From Ypsolopha sequella (lineage: Eukaryota; Arthropoda; Insecta; Lepidoptera; Ypsolophidae), in NCBI GenBank assembly GCA_934047225.1, contig OW204010.1, forward strand, positions 310,001 to 374,000: DNA of 64,000 nt, in the 5' to 3' direction. The position numbers were made by a program, and so were the translations under genes. Each line of letters opens with the position of its first letter. Positions within the stretch are counted from its first letter, which is position 1. The notes under the pieces are model-generated. The model saw nothing but the letters and a program-made list of their open reading frames with translations, did no database searches and was not told where the DNA came from. Below are positions 12,401-21,519 of this stretch, piece after piece.

Positions 12401-15400
12401 CCTTATTGTATGAGTGAGGCCACTCCTCTGTTCCTTATTGTATGAGTGAGGCCACTCCTCCGTTCCTTATTGTATGAGTGAGGCCACTCCTCCGTTCCTT
12501 ATTGTATGAGTGAGGCCACTCCTCTGTTCCTTATTGTATGAGTGAGGCCACTCCTCCGTTCCTTATTGTATGAGTGAGGCCACTCCTCCGTTCCTTATTG
12601 TATGAGTGAGGCCACTCCTCCGTTCCTTATTGTACATTTCTTCCAAGTGTAGTTTAAAGTTCAAAACGTTTATTCATGATAAATATGATTACAAAAAATT
12701 ACATTTCAATACACCGCCAAACTGCAAGACAGTTTATTGGCAGTTGACGCTATCAATCTTGCAAGAATTGGTTCTTCGAATCCTCCAACGGAAGCCATCA
12801 CCATATCCTGATATAATTATTTTTTACTTGTATTACATTACCTATAATCTTCGCTGAGAGAAAGTCTAGTTGCACAACTTGATTAGAAAACATTTCAAAA
12901 ACTGTTGAATTCATACATTTTAGTAAAGTTTTCTATGGAACAAGTTTTTTTTTATGTTTTCTCTATATGTGATCAGTCCGAAGTCTATAAGCAGATCATT
13001 TAGAGAGTGACGTAGTGCGTTTAAAGGCGATTGTTCGGTAACATTCGCAAACTTTGTTTTATAAAATTTCTATATTTAAATAAATATAGGTATTTTTACT
13101 ATTGTTATTATCATGATTTTTATTTCGCGATTTCAGGGTTTTATTGTTGTCTCTATAGTAAGTTTTTCATACAGACCAGTTGGTCTTCAGCTCTTCAGTG
13201 ACTAATAATCGCACCTCTAATCTGCAGCCCCTCAGCGGACTTGAGTAGACTGGGCAGCTCGTCCTGCGTCACGTTCACCTCCCCCTTGTACATGAAGTCG
13301 ACCAGCGCCTGCAGCTCACTGAACCTGTGGCGGAACATTCACTGTTTACTGTCTACACCAAAGATATTAGGAGATTCGGTAAGGGGGCGTGGCGCTTGGG
13401 AATAGAGTTAATAGAGATGTGATCGTCACTGTAGCACGCAAGCGTCACTACGGCTATAGTTTCAACACTCACCTCATATCCTTGATGAGCACGATGGGAT
13501 GCTTGCAGGGGTTCTGCAGCAGCAACTGCTCCAGGTAGCCGGAGCACGCGGACAGCACCAGCTTGTGGCACCGCAGCTGACGACTCTCACACGCGAGCGT
13601 CACGTCCGCGAACTGCTCCGTCAGTAGCAGCCGCGGGAACACCGTCTGGAAGGGAGCAATACCAGACAGGGTATGTACTAGATGGTGAGAGTACGGACGC
13701 CAGCATTACAGACTACCCATTACTGGCAGTTTCTATTGTGACATCATGGCCATTAGAATCCAAAATCAAACTTTTAACTTACTAAAGACTAAAGATTTAC
13801 TCGAGCCGATAGTTGTCTAAAATAAATAAAACCGGTCAAGTGCGTGTCAGGCCACGCGCAGTGTAGGGTTCCGTAGTTGCCCTGCATAATATGCGATCTT
13901 CTTCTCCAAATACATTTTATAAGTTTGTCGACTAATACAGATCGCGCCAAACTTCTAGTACGCTCGGAAGTTGCTCTTCCCAAGAACGGCTCATACATTT
14001 TGTTCCTGCTGATGCGAATCGCCCCGTGTTTAGAGGGGACTAAAAGTTTGGCGCGATCTATACTCGTTAACTTGTAACGCCTACTTAGCTGTGATAGTTT
14101 TCTTTTTAATCAAATTTCGTTATGAATACTACCGCCGTGATTTTTTTCACGTCTCCAAATACAACCGTTTCGCTGGCAGTGGGGGGGGGGGGGACACTTT
14201 GCTCTAACTCTAAAACCAACAATTTTAAGCTTAATATCTCGCAAACGGAACCCTGGATCGAAAAATGGTCTTATCAGACCCCCAATATTTTTAAATTACC
14301 TATCCAACGACACCCTACACTAGGGGATAGACGAGAAAAAAAAATCATCCCCACTTTATGTGTAAATTTTACTGTACCACTTTATCGGCGTGATAAATAT
14401 GTATTATACCCATGCCAAAATACAGCTTTCTAGTACTAATAGTCTCTAAGCTAAGCCGCAGACAGACAGACATATTGTTTCTAGTACTGTTAGTAGATTT
14501 ACTTATTTTAATAATATTGTATAACGCATTAGTTTTTAAACTGTCATGTTATACTTTTAAATAAATAAATAATAAATAAATAATACAGAGACAGGCGGAC
14601 ATGGTGAAACTATAAGGGTTCCTTGTTGTTGACTACGGATCCCTAAAAAATAGTCACGATGTGAATCGCCGAGGTGTCAGAGGTGTTAACGAGAGTGAAC
14701 TGTGAAATGCAAGTCACACCCAACATGATGGGTGGTGATGCACCACATTTCTGTCACAAATGCGCGTTGTTTAGAGCATACAGGTATGTTTTTCTTCACT
14801 GTTCAGTAAGTGGTAAGTATTAGGTATTCCGAAAAACTCATTGGTGCGTGCCCGATCAGGGTGCGAACCTGGGTCTCAAGATTGAGAGGTCAGCGATCTA
14901 CTGCTACTACTATATTTAAAGTTAGTAGATGCTAGTGATTGTTGGCACTTGGTGGAATTTATAAAACATTGTTTAAAAAAACACTTGTACTTATCCACAT
15001 ATATACCTAGTATACTTAAGTATAAAATTATTATTTTTGTTAGTTAGGATGTGTAAAAGGCCCTAGAAAATGCTTTACAGCGAAACCGGTCGGGCATAAT
15101 AAAGTTTACTATGTATGTGGATAAGTACAAGTTTTTTTTAAACAATGTATATTTAAAGTTATTTATTACTACACTTTGTATCATTCATCATTTTTAAGAG
15201 AAGAAACTGGCTCCTGAATCCCACATTTTAACTTTTTGGGAGCAACTTGTTGCTCAAATATGTTTGTGTTGCTAAATAAATACTTTTTTCAATACAAGTG
15301 CTTGTAAAGGCCCACTTTTTATGCATCAAAACTGAACAGAAAGTCAATTATTTTGCCCTAGGGCTTTATTATTATTATTTTTTTAATTTATTTACGAGAA

Positions 15401-15866
15401 GTTGGCTAACCTGCAACTTTTCCTGTGTACCATAAATGTTATACTTTTTTTCCACTGTTTAACGGCTCTGGATACAGTTCTTTTGAGCCAATCATAATTT
15501 AAAGTTCACAAGATTATATTTGTTTTATTTCCTCACACTATGCATTGAAAAACGTAGTATGATACACGGGCGTAAGAGCAATAAATTACTCGGTTACGTT
15601 TAAAACCCTCCCTACGCTCGTGTTTTCAATCATCCTCGTAATTTGTTCCTTTTCGCCCTTGTAGCATAAACTACTATTATGTTGTTTATAATCGTCTTAA
15701 AATAGAGAGCTTGGGGAACTGCAGGCATCTGTAAGTGTCACATATCTCAGAGCTGATGTGACAGACAGACGGTTATCTAAATAAGGCAACAAATCAAAAT
15801 AATCACCTGTAAATTGGTATGGTATGAGTTCCACCTCACACAGAACTGCTGCGGGGGCACTGCCAT
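56..15866 (-). CDS. BTB/POZ plus pipsqueak-HTH transcription factor (spliced, 9 coding exons)
   Basis: Assembled by hand from nine exons: 15866-15807, 13645-13473, 13324-13215, 6230-6120, 4896-4706, 3000-2955, 2266-1773, 1491-1358 and 458-56. All introns are GT-AG and phases match at every join; the sum is 1722 nt, giving 573 residues plus a stop. Residues about 8-116 form a BTB domain ([68 protein letters not shown]). KKRK at 170-173 is NLS-like, and VKEE near 191 fits a SUMO site. RRRGRPP at 363-369 is an AT-hook. Residues 420-462 ([20 protein letters not shown], then [20 protein letters not shown]) are a psq-type helix-turn-helix. BTB-psq proteins are nuclear dimerising regulators (psq, bab, rib, lov group). 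Which orthologue this is cannot be settled here, so no symbol is given. Alternative 5' or 3' exons may exist. Confidence 0.88.
751..928 (+). pseudogene. non-LTR retrotransposon 3' coding remnant
   Basis: Plus-strand fragments read [15 protein letters not shown] and then, after a stop and a frame shift, [16 protein letters not shown]. The pattern GRPR..W/Y..QI ... DR.RWR.L..AYP is typical of the C-terminal end of insect non-LTR pol proteins. It is heavily decayed; clade not determined. Confidence 0.4.
1067..1331. mobile_element. MITE with long terminal inverted repeats
   Basis: The ends taaggtctttcaatttaaa and tttaaattgaaagacctta are inverted copies. The arms continue to pair for about 75 bp (caggaggtgattcagtatcg-type core on both sides), leaving a loop of about 110 bp. 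It has no coding capacity and sits 26 bp from the donor of BTB-psq exon 8. Confidence 0.75.
1358..1491 (-). CDS. BTB-psq coding exon 8 (psq HTH, first half)
   Basis: The acceptor is gtgttgtag and the donor ATCTACAG|GTCAGT; phase is 0 in and 2 out. It encodes [18 protein letters not shown] and then [20 protein letters not shown], the start of the pipsqueak helix-turn-helix. The intron interrupts the HTH at the Tyr-Arg boundary. Confidence 0.87.
1773..2266 (-). CDS. BTB-psq coding exon 7 (AT-hook)
   Basis: The acceptor is tattttctttcag and the donor AAGGAG|GTGAGG; phase is 1 in and 0 out. The 494 nt carry a VKPE SUMO-like motif near the start and the AT-hook RRRGRPPIF, followed by the helix [20 protein letters not shown] longer unspliced ORF reading reaches 2366 but passes through the acceptor, so its first residues are intronic. 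Confidence 0.85.
2311..2440. mobile_element. small terminal-inverted-repeat element (possible MITE)
   Basis: tgaaccatgaatg at the left end is matched by cattcatggttca at the right end, about 130 bp apart, in the intron upstream of exon 7. No target duplication could be confirmed. Confidence 0.35.
2441..2954. other. BTB-psq intron 6 sequence, nothing recognised
   Basis: AT-rich intronic DNA between exons 7 and 6. I see no ORF with family motifs and no clear repeat. Confidence 0.5.
2955..3000 (-). CDS. BTB-psq coding exon 6 (46 nt)
   Basis: The acceptor is tgtattgcag and the donor CTTCCG|GTGAGTG; phase is 0 in and 1 out. It encodes [15 protein letters not shown]. It is short, but its phases fit both neighbours and its composition continues the acidic linker. 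Confidence 0.78.
3261..4750. repeat. 80-bp minisatellite, 18 full copies plus a partial, carrying an exon 3' end and splice donor
   Basis: Units start every 80 bp from 3261 to 4701. Read on the minus strand, each unit contains the end of exon 5 (GGGGAGCT[C/A]GATAATGATA, then ACATGGACTATAATGAG) followed by GTGAGG and about 40 bp of intron. The first copy in transcript order, at 4706, is the in-frame exon end. Variation is sparse: the CTCGAT/CTAGAT difference is synonymous in the exon frame, and ctata/ctcta varies upstream. The lowest-coordinate copy has GTGTGT in place of GTGAGG. Confidence 0.93.
4706..4896 (-). CDS. BTB-psq coding exon 5 (Pro/Ser-rich, NLS)
   Basis: The acceptor is accgttgcag and the donor AATGAG|GTGAGG; phase is 1 in and 0 out. 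It encodes a Pro/Gln/Ser-rich linker with HKKRKG, the acidic [10 protein letters not shown] and the tail [14 protein letters not shown]. Its last 40 or so bases and the donor are the founder, or one copy, of the 80-bp tandem array that follows in transcript order. Confidence 0.83.
5107..5139 (-). CDS. candidate 33-nt micro-exon of the BTB-psq gene
   Basis: Between exons 4 and 5 lies an acceptor gagtttag, 33 nt open in the required phase ([11 protein letters not shown]) and a strong donor GTGAGTGTC. Inclusion would keep the frame and turn the junction glycine into alanine and arginine codons. This is inference from splice signals and phase only; it could be coincidence or an alternative exon. 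Confidence 0.3.
5310..5987. mobile_element. nonautonomous hAT-like element
   Basis: It begins cagtggcggtt and ends aaccgccactg, an 11-bp inverted terminus of CAG...CTG type. The flanks are cttaacct on the left and ctaacct on the right, compatible with an 8-bp target duplication that has lost one base. The interior has no ORF. It lies in the intron between BTB-psq exons 4 and 5. Confidence 0.55.
6120..6230 (-). CDS. BTB-psq coding exon 4 (linker)
   Basis: The acceptor is gtaacccgcag and the donor AACG|GTTAGT. The 111 nt are phase 1 at both ends and open throughout. The first codon completes LQIRG-L, as expected at the end of a BTB domain. The rest ([20 protein letters not shown], then DKRTLNG) is a linker. 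GC-rich third positions match the other exons. Because the exon is symmetric (phase 1/1) it could be skipped without loss of frame. Confidence 0.7.
6281..6720. repeat. 21-bp minisatellite (about 21 copies)
   Basis: Unit atttaggggcctctacaatag, with variants ggggtctc and a 20-bp form gggtctc. It lies about 50 bp from the acceptor of BTB-psq exon 4, in intron 3. A 144-codon ORF across it results from the repeat. Confidence 0.95.
6983..7180 (+). repeat. tRNA-derived SINE
   Basis: The head gaccgagtggtagagcgctc resembles a tRNA A box region, and gagatcaatacccgc occupies the B-box position. A body follows containing gtgcccaaagtatggcgata and gggctcaccacccatcac. The same body recurs at 8275 (plus) and 14645 (minus), so this is a family. 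Not a functional tRNA: there is no acceptor stem or anticodon arm. Confidence 0.65.
7181..8029. other. BTB-psq intron 3 sequence, no gene recognised
   Basis: AT-rich spacer with small ORFs but no family motif. A GC-rich patch near 7890-7945 ends in a donor-like gaggtgagt on the minus strand, but it opens a stop in the required phase. Confidence 0.4.
8030..8119 (+). pseudogene. THAP zinc-finger N-terminal fragment
   Basis: It reads [20 protein letters not shown] then RFFYFLPMN and a stop. The M-x-x-x-C-x4-C spacing and the following basic-FF-x-FLP segment match the start of the C2CH THAP DNA-binding domain. The later Trp, Cys and His residues of the finger are absent, so it is a broken relic, probably from a THAP-type transposon. 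It is unlike the THAP copy at 17666 in sequence. Confidence 0.5.
8275..8460 (+). repeat. SINE body copy
   Basis: Shares gtgcccgaagtacggcgata and gctcaccacccatcac with the SINE at 6983, then a 3' half (catgcatttcaaagttcaca, cacctctaacacc) that recurs inverted near 14650. The tRNA-like head is missing. Confidence 0.6.
8791..12634. repeat. 32-bp satellite, about 120 copies
   Basis: The unit is tgtatgagtgaggccactcc followed by tccgttccttat. Copies are nearly identical, and almost the only variable base is the T/C in ccttat versus cctcat. Three copies near the right end have ctctgtt in place of ctccgtt. The array fills 3.84 kb of BTB-psq intron 3. Confidence 0.97.
12635..13214. other. BTB-psq intron 3 start, nothing recognised
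   Basis: AT-rich intronic DNA immediately downstream (in transcript order) of exon 3. No motif-bearing ORF and no repeat noticed. Confidence 0.45.
13215..13324 (-). CDS. BTB-psq coding exon 3 (BTB C-terminal half)
   Basis: The acceptor is ccacag and the donor ATTAGAG|GTGCGA; phase is 2 in and 1 out. It encodes [18 protein letters not shown] followed by [19 protein letters not shown], the canonical C-terminal BTB helices. Confidence 0.88.
13473..13645 (-). CDS. BTB-psq coding exon 2 (BTB core)
   Basis: The acceptor is tgctcccttccag and the donor ATGAG|GTGAGT. The 173 nt start in phase 0 and end in phase 2. They encode [20 protein letters not shown] through [14 protein letters not shown], the helix-strand core of the BTB dimerisation fold. 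The exon is GC-rich against AT-rich introns. Confidence 0.88.
13834..14480. repeat. lepidopteran 'gggttccgta' interspersed repeat, copy 1, with nested hairpin
   Basis: Starts gtcaagtgcgtgtcaggcca and cgcgcagtgtagggttccgt and ends near gcagacagacagacat, the end pattern of a repeat family also present at 21520, 23620 and 38265. Inside it, agatcgcgccaaacttctagt (13939) pairs with actaaaagtttggcgcgatct (ending about 14060), a hairpin element of about 120 bp nested in the repeat. A run of 14 G lies near 14180. Confidence 0.6.
14645..14890 (-). repeat. SINE copy on the minus strand
   Basis: Inverted relative to the 8275 copy: gaggtgtcagaggtgtt, gtgaaatgcaagtcac and gatgggtggtgatgcaccac are shared. 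Near 14850-14880 the minus strand reads acccaggttcgcaccctgat, a tRNA-type B box (GGTTCGCACCC). Confidence 0.5.
14966..15148. mobile_element. MITE (hairpin) in BTB-psq intron 1
   Basis: The left arm acattgtttaaaaaaacact...tatccacatatata pairs with the right arm ending tgtggataagtacaagtttt...aaacaatgt. Arms are about 45 bp around a loop of about 90 bp. Non-coding. Confidence 0.65.
15149..15806. other. BTB-psq intron 1 sequence, nothing recognised
   Basis: AT-rich, with short TTA runs near 15370. No gene or repeat that I can support. Confidence 0.45.
15807..15866 (-). CDS. BTB-psq coding exon 1 (start codon)
   Basis: The start codon at 15866 lies in the context acaagATGG. Twenty codons follow ([20 protein letters not shown]), ending in a phase-0 donor CAG|GTGATT. 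The [12 protein letters not shown] block is the classic N-terminal BTB signature of insect BTB transcription factors. The 5' UTR and promoter were not located. Confidence 0.85.
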
Positions 15867-16429
15867 CTTGTGTCGGTTGGATGAACTATCAGATAAGATG
15901 TATAACCATGTCTCTATTCTCTTAGATATTTACTCTTTGGCCAGTATATTTTATAAAAGTTTTCTTAGAAATTGCACATTAATTCATCAAAAAATTGCAC
16001 AGTAAATATTCTAATATAAATTGTCCACTATCACAGCTCTATTACTAGTTATTTTTAATAAAAAATATAATAATTTAAGTACAATCATTTAATACTTGTT
16101 AGTATTTTTGTTTTAATATTTTTTTTCAGTGTATTTTTAAGTATAAGTAGAAACTTTTAGACTAGACTGTATAATATTTATCTTTTGGGTGTTTTCAGTG
16201 CTGCAGATGCTGCTATACCTGCAACATAAAATGGTACTGGTTAACAACAGTATACCTTGAAACTTGTGAATTATAGTTCAGGTGTGAATACAAGGGGGGG
16301 CGACAATTTTGACTAATTTCAAAATGTTGTAATCATCATAGACACTTCACAAGCCGATTTACATAAATAGCTCATCTGAGAGAAATCCTGGATCTGCACC
16401 TGGTATGGTTTGATTGATGTATGATTGTA
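15867..16429. other. 5' region of the BTB-psq gene
   Basis: Sequence upstream of the start codon. The 5' UTR must begin here or be spliced from further out; I could not place a TATA box, initiator or UTR exon with confidence. Confidence 0.4.
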
Positions 16430-16665
16430 CAAATAAAAAGTCAAGATGTAGATCTGTCAACATTTAAACCGAGGCCGGTTTCGAGGAAATGTTGCTGCAC
16501 AGTGGAAACAGACAGATCGTAATGTGCGAGTTTCAAAATGTGCATGAATACCAAACTGTCTCACTTTTGGCCTGCTTCACCGATTACATGCAGTAAACTG
16601 TCTCACTTTTGGCCTGCTATACTCGCTATAATGCAGTAAACTATGTTGTCTTGACTTTTTATTTG
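16430..16665. mobile_element. TIR element with internal tandem duplication
   Basis: The perfect 17-bp inverted termini are caaataaaaagtcaaga and tcttgactttttatttg. Inside, a block of about 45 bp containing aactgtctcacttttggcct is present twice in tandem (from about 16553 and 16597). No ORF. Confidence 0.55.
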
Positions 16666-16780
16666 GTCTGAGGTCTATGCAAACTAGTTTATTTTAAGAT
16701 AGGCACAACATCAAATATGTATACTTGCACCATACATAACAGAACGGAGCAGAGCAGTAGTCGCTTTAGTCGTCTATAAA

Positions 16781-16881
16781 CAACTCTTAGAAGTTAACTT
16801 GGCACCCGACACCCCCCTCCCGCAAGGTCTCTGCCTACCTTTGCGGGTAAACCGAAGTGCCGAGTTAACTTCTGCGAGTTG
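16781..16881. repeat. 101-bp hairpin repeat
   Basis: The 25-bp arms (caactcttagaagttaactt... and ...gagttaacttctgcgagttg) pair with three mismatches around a loop of about 50 bp. It is either a short snap-back MITE or a structured remnant. Confidence 0.5.
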
Positions 16882-17237
16882 TTCTTATACGGAGTAAATA
16901 CGAAATATTCAGCGGCTTTCGTTGTTTTTTGTTCGTTCGTCTTGCTAACAATAAGTAGGTACATAGCCAGAAAAGGCTGAAAAAGATATTTTACGTAGCG
17001 TGGACGGGAAATTAAGGTTCTACTAATGTTATATGATATGATCAGTGTGCGAAACCTTTGGTCAGAGTGTTGATATGGGGGCACGATACCTTTTTACATC
17101 ACATAAATAATTAATTAATTTAACGAAAATGTAAAACTAACAAAACAACTCGCCTGCCTGCTGATTGATTTGTTTGATAAAATTTGACAACTTTGAACTA
17201 ATGTTGCCATTATAAAGATTATTGGGACAGGTAAAGG

Positions 17238-20012
17238 CTCAGAATAAGGAATACAAATAGAAGCCTGGCTAAAATAAGAACTGGGCATTAGCCATTGTAC
17301 TCATCTAACGTAAATTACTCCTGTGTACGAGTGAATGAAACGACGAACCGCACTTACTTTATATTTTTTCCTGGTGTGTCACTAGATTGAACCAAACAAA
17401 TGTCAGATGGATGTAATTTGGATGTATTTTAAAAATTATAATACCATCAAATTAAATATGTCTCATCATTGTATCGTTGTGTTGTAATATCGTTCGTAGC
17501 GTGCATCACATCTCAATTTGGTGGCATCGCAATGTCTAATGCATTTTGCGAAAGTTTACAGCTTCACCGAGAGAAATTAAATATTTTTGTGCTCTTCCTC
17601 TCAAAATTCGTGAAAGTGTGATTTATTATTGTTTGTGTTGATTGTTTTTTTAACATTGTAATAAAATGTCTTGTGCGATTGAAGGCTGTAAATCGCATAC
17701 AGGAAGAAAAGAAAACAACAATGAAGCAATATCATTTCATCGGTGAGTTCTGATAGTTTTTATGTTAATAAGTTGCAGGATCATACCTAAAACTCAGTAA
17801 CAATAATAGTAGTTCTTGTAAATCATACTCGTGTTCAATTCTACACCGATATTTACCTGTTTTATATAGATTTTCTGCCGACTATGAGAGGTTATGTTTT
17901 TTGGTATAGTGATGTACTAAAGTCCGTGTGGCAAACTATCGAACATTGGTTCCCGCGGCAGCCGTGCATAAAGGATAATCCATCTATCAAAAAAACATAG
18001 TTTCCAAGAACTCTGTAGATGGTGTTGAACTGACTACGTTGCTAGGTGCCAAAGCCAAAACGATTGAAAAAAAAAACATTGCGTCACGTCACATACGCTC
18101 GTTGGTTGATGACATGTGTGCTGAGCATATTATGTGCGAATGCTTTGTTATGGTCCGTCCAGGTTTAAAATGTACCACGGCTTGTACTCATTGCGCTTTA
18201 CGACTTTCATCTTTAGGAAAAAGATGTATGCCTCCATTTTTATACAAATCTACAAGGCACAGACTTCTCTTCTTTTTCTCTTGGGACATTTTCTTTCTGG
18301 CGTAGAAAACTCATAAAAAGACTGCTAATTATTTTTTTCTTTATTCTTGTTGTTATTTATTTTCAAAATGTCATTGTGATGTGATGTGACAATGACATTA
18401 ATTACTTTTTTATGTACGTTTCGTTTAACGATCTCAAAATTACATCCAAGTGCAATAATCAAAAAATTATGTGACGTTCCGTTCCTTGCAGTAACTTACT
18501 AAGTTCAGCGCCATCTATCCAGCAACTAGGGAAGAGTAAAAAAAAAAGAAAAGAAAATCCCTCATTGCAGCGCGAGTTAAAAGAAAAATAATGCCGAATA
18601 AATATCGCTATATTTTTTTGTTACAGATTTCCAAAAAGGGAAGAATTAAAAAGTGAATGGCTTAGACGAATAATTTGACCAAATTGGGCAATTAAAAAAA
18701 GCAGTCATATTTGTTCGAAACACTTTACGTCGGATTCTTTTGGACCAAACGAAAATTTAAAATGGAGACTTTAAAAAGCAGATGCCTTACCAACGTTATA
18801 TTTACCAGATACAGACACATTGGTAACCTTTAAATAATTATGTATAATTGCATTATCAATCTTGTTTGTAGGTACGTGCTTGTACTATTACTAAAGTATA
18901 TTAACTCGATAATTTTTCAATTTTAGGCAACAGAACCAGTATCTATGGATGTCTGTGGTTTAGAAAAGTGCATATTTCTATGTTCGCAAATCGTTCTGAA
19001 AGGCCTGTTCGTTCACGTTACTGCCGTGATCGACTTCACGAAGAAATTCCGCAGATCAAGACATTTTCGTACTTAGTGGTTGACAATAAAAGTACTTTGA
19101 CAGGGTAGTTCTATCGTGAAATGAATTTTGGGAATGCTTATTGACTTGAACTGCGCATAATTTGATTTCTTATTACAGGTTATTAGGTATTTTAATCGTT
19201 CATTATTTGTTATTAGTTTTTATTCAAGATACGTTGTTGTTTATTTGATAGAAATAAAAAAAAATTGAAATTACCTCTGTAGTAATTGCGCTGTCATCGC
19301 TCATCATTGACATAATATTATTATTACGAATCCTATAAGTCTATGATTATTATGATTTCTATTGTTGCGATTAATTCCTTCCTCCTTGATTGAACAAAGA
19401 CGCGACATCAACGAACATCTATTTGATTGAGTTAAGAGGCGACTTAAAAAGTATCCACTTAAATGGTTTACGGTTGTATCTCTGATACAAGCTACAGCAT
19501 TTTTTGTACTAGAAACAAGCACAATTTTGGACTTAACTTATGTACCTACCTGCCTACGATATAGTAATTTGTACTTAATAAAACATATTATGCTAAACGA
19601 AAGATATCCTTTTATTAATTCCTTATTTACACAATATAACATGTGTCCCACTGGGGTAGACAGAGACCACTTTGCTATTAATTCTCTTGGCCTCCTTCCA
19701 AAGCAAGAGGATGTCACCAGAAAGGTCGGTGCCTCCTGCATTCTCTTTTTTTTCACACTTTGATACGATATAATGTGTGGTAAGGAGATTGGTCGCGGTT
19801 CATTTCGATTTGGTTTATTTATCGTAGTCAAAAATCGACATTGTTACATCACTAGCAAAGCAACGAACTAGTGACAACCTACCTAATTAAGAAAAAACTA
19901 ATACATATCCATCTCTCTCTAACGCACTAGAATGTCGTAAGAAAATCAAGGATAGTTGTCTTTCTCCGCGTATTATTTTAGTCAGGTTTCTATTTGTATT
20001 CCTTATTCTGAG
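17238..20012. mobile_element. P-like THAP transposon, degenerate, with 8-bp target duplication
   Basis: The ends CTCAGAATAAGGAATACAAA and TTTGTATTCCTTATTCTGAG are inverted copies; pairing extends to about 42 bp with three or so mismatches (tagaagcctggctaaaata versus tagaaacctgactaaaata). The element is flanked by identical 8-bp sequences ggtaaagg at 17230-17237 and 20013-20020. Inside is a THAP-domain pseudogene. A THAP DNA-binding domain, TIRs and an 8-bp target duplication together are the hallmarks of the P superfamily. No transposase catalytic domain is recognisable, and the element holds later repeat material (for example near 19640). The family assignment is inference. Confidence 0.72.
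17666..18822 (+). pseudogene. THAP-domain transposase fragment, two exons, stop codons
   Basis: Exon 1 (17666-17742) reads MSCAIEGCKSHTGRKENNNE and ends SFHR at a donor CG|GTGAGT. Exon 2 (18627-18822, acceptor ttttttgttacag) continues FPKREELKSEWLRRI, then a TGA, then NWAIKKSSHICSKHFTSDSF, and after another stop KADALPTLYLP. This is an almost complete C2CH THAP finger: C-x4-C near the start, W of EWLRRI, CSKHF and the terminal LPTLYLP motif. The intron phase joins perfectly (arginine codon split). The two in-frame stops mark it as dead. The intron (884 bp) contains unrelated sequence, and nothing after the finger is recognisable as catalytic. Confidence 0.75.
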
Positions 20013-20020
20013 GGTAAAGG

Positions 20021-21519
20021 CGATAAAAAAATCGATAGTAAAAGATAACACATGAAAAAATTAATTCCTGTCACTATGACATTTGATGGCTAGAGGGCGC
20101 GCTTCTTAAGTCTCCGGTAGACTTATTTAAATAGATATTTATGATGTTGCCTCTTTACTCAATAACAGAGGTAACAATCAATGGCGGTCATAGATATCAT
20201 CAGTCATAGAGACCGATAGGTATTTTGTGCTCAATTGATTCCACAACTGATTCCGACAGTCGACTGTTGGTTTTAAAACTATTTTATTTAAACAACACAT
20301 ATGTTCACGTGCATCGGACTACTTTATAGCCACGCTTTTATTTCAATCTATTTATTTTATTCTATTTATATTTTATTTGTAGCTATTGATATATGTTTAT
20401 TTCAGTTTTCATTTTAATTCACCATATTTAATTAAACTGAAATTTGCATTTTATCGTACCTACTCTATATACCTACCTGTTTTAAATTTATTTAGTTTAA
20501 TTGTTGCAAGTCATACAACCACCGTCGACCTTGATGTAGGCTTTTACAAGATTTTCTCTGATGTTTTAAACAATTTTTCAATAGCATCCGGTTAATATAT
20601 GGCAATTATATAAATAAATTAATACTTGGCAATTTCTCCGTCGCAGCGAGATATAAATGCAATTTTTAAAATATTTCACAAATATCACGTAGAAAAACAT
20701 TTAATATAATGTAATTAGTGTAATCTTGTAAATTTTACTGAAAAAATCTTCATACTCTTGTGAAACACAGTAATAGCCGTAAAATTTACATGAATTATGT
20801 GCACTACGGCATTATGTTATACTCATAGTACTTATAAACTATGCACTATGGCATTATGTTATACTCATAGTACTTATAAACTATCCAATATGGCATTGTG
20901 GTATACTCTTACTACTTATAAATAAATTCATTATTAATTTTTACTTCAATATGAAGGAAAATTGGAAGGAATTCGGGTCTATTCATTTATTAAGATAGTT
21001 TCGGCCCTTTTTTGATCCCCTTCCTCCCCTGTGTAAGAAATATTAAGATTTGTTTGAACCCCCTCCTCCTAATCAACTCTACGTAAGATAAAATTTTAAA
21101 GGAAATGTTTAGTAAAAACTTAAATTCATACAATGAAAAATATGTCATATACTCTTATGTAAGAAATATCTAGACCCTCCTCCTCACATATGTAAGAAAA
21201 AATAAGATATGATTTTAATTCACTATACGGTTTGGGTCAACATTCTACACAAAATATCAAAATTTCAGGTCTGTAAATAATTCCGTATACTAGTCTAGTA
21301 TAGCTAGAGACCCGTGCTGCCGTCATAAGAAAGAGTGCAGTAAGTAAGTTGACAAAAATGGCGCTTAAAGTTTCAAAAATGTTTTTTACCTGCAGATTTA
21401 ACAACACTACTCTCGCATGAAAAGTCCATACTTCTTATAAAAGCTGCATAAAAATACTACCAATATCAATACTTTTTTAGCCAAACAACGTATAAAGATT
21501 AGGCATCAACAATAGGTTA
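20021..21519. other. intergenic spacer with a three-copy 42-bp repeat
   Basis: Two near-identical 42-bp units (gcacta[c/t]ggcattatgtta...) at 20800-20883 and a diverged third to 20925. Otherwise AT-rich with no supportable gene. Confidence 0.55.

Noticed and set aside
8791..12634. CRISPR-like regular array
   Set aside because: Units are contiguous with no unique spacers, in a eukaryotic intron, so it is a satellite.
21355..21420. Short plus-strand start with MALKVSKMF
   Set aside because: Ends after a few codons. It resembles a fragment of dispersed repeat rather than a gene.
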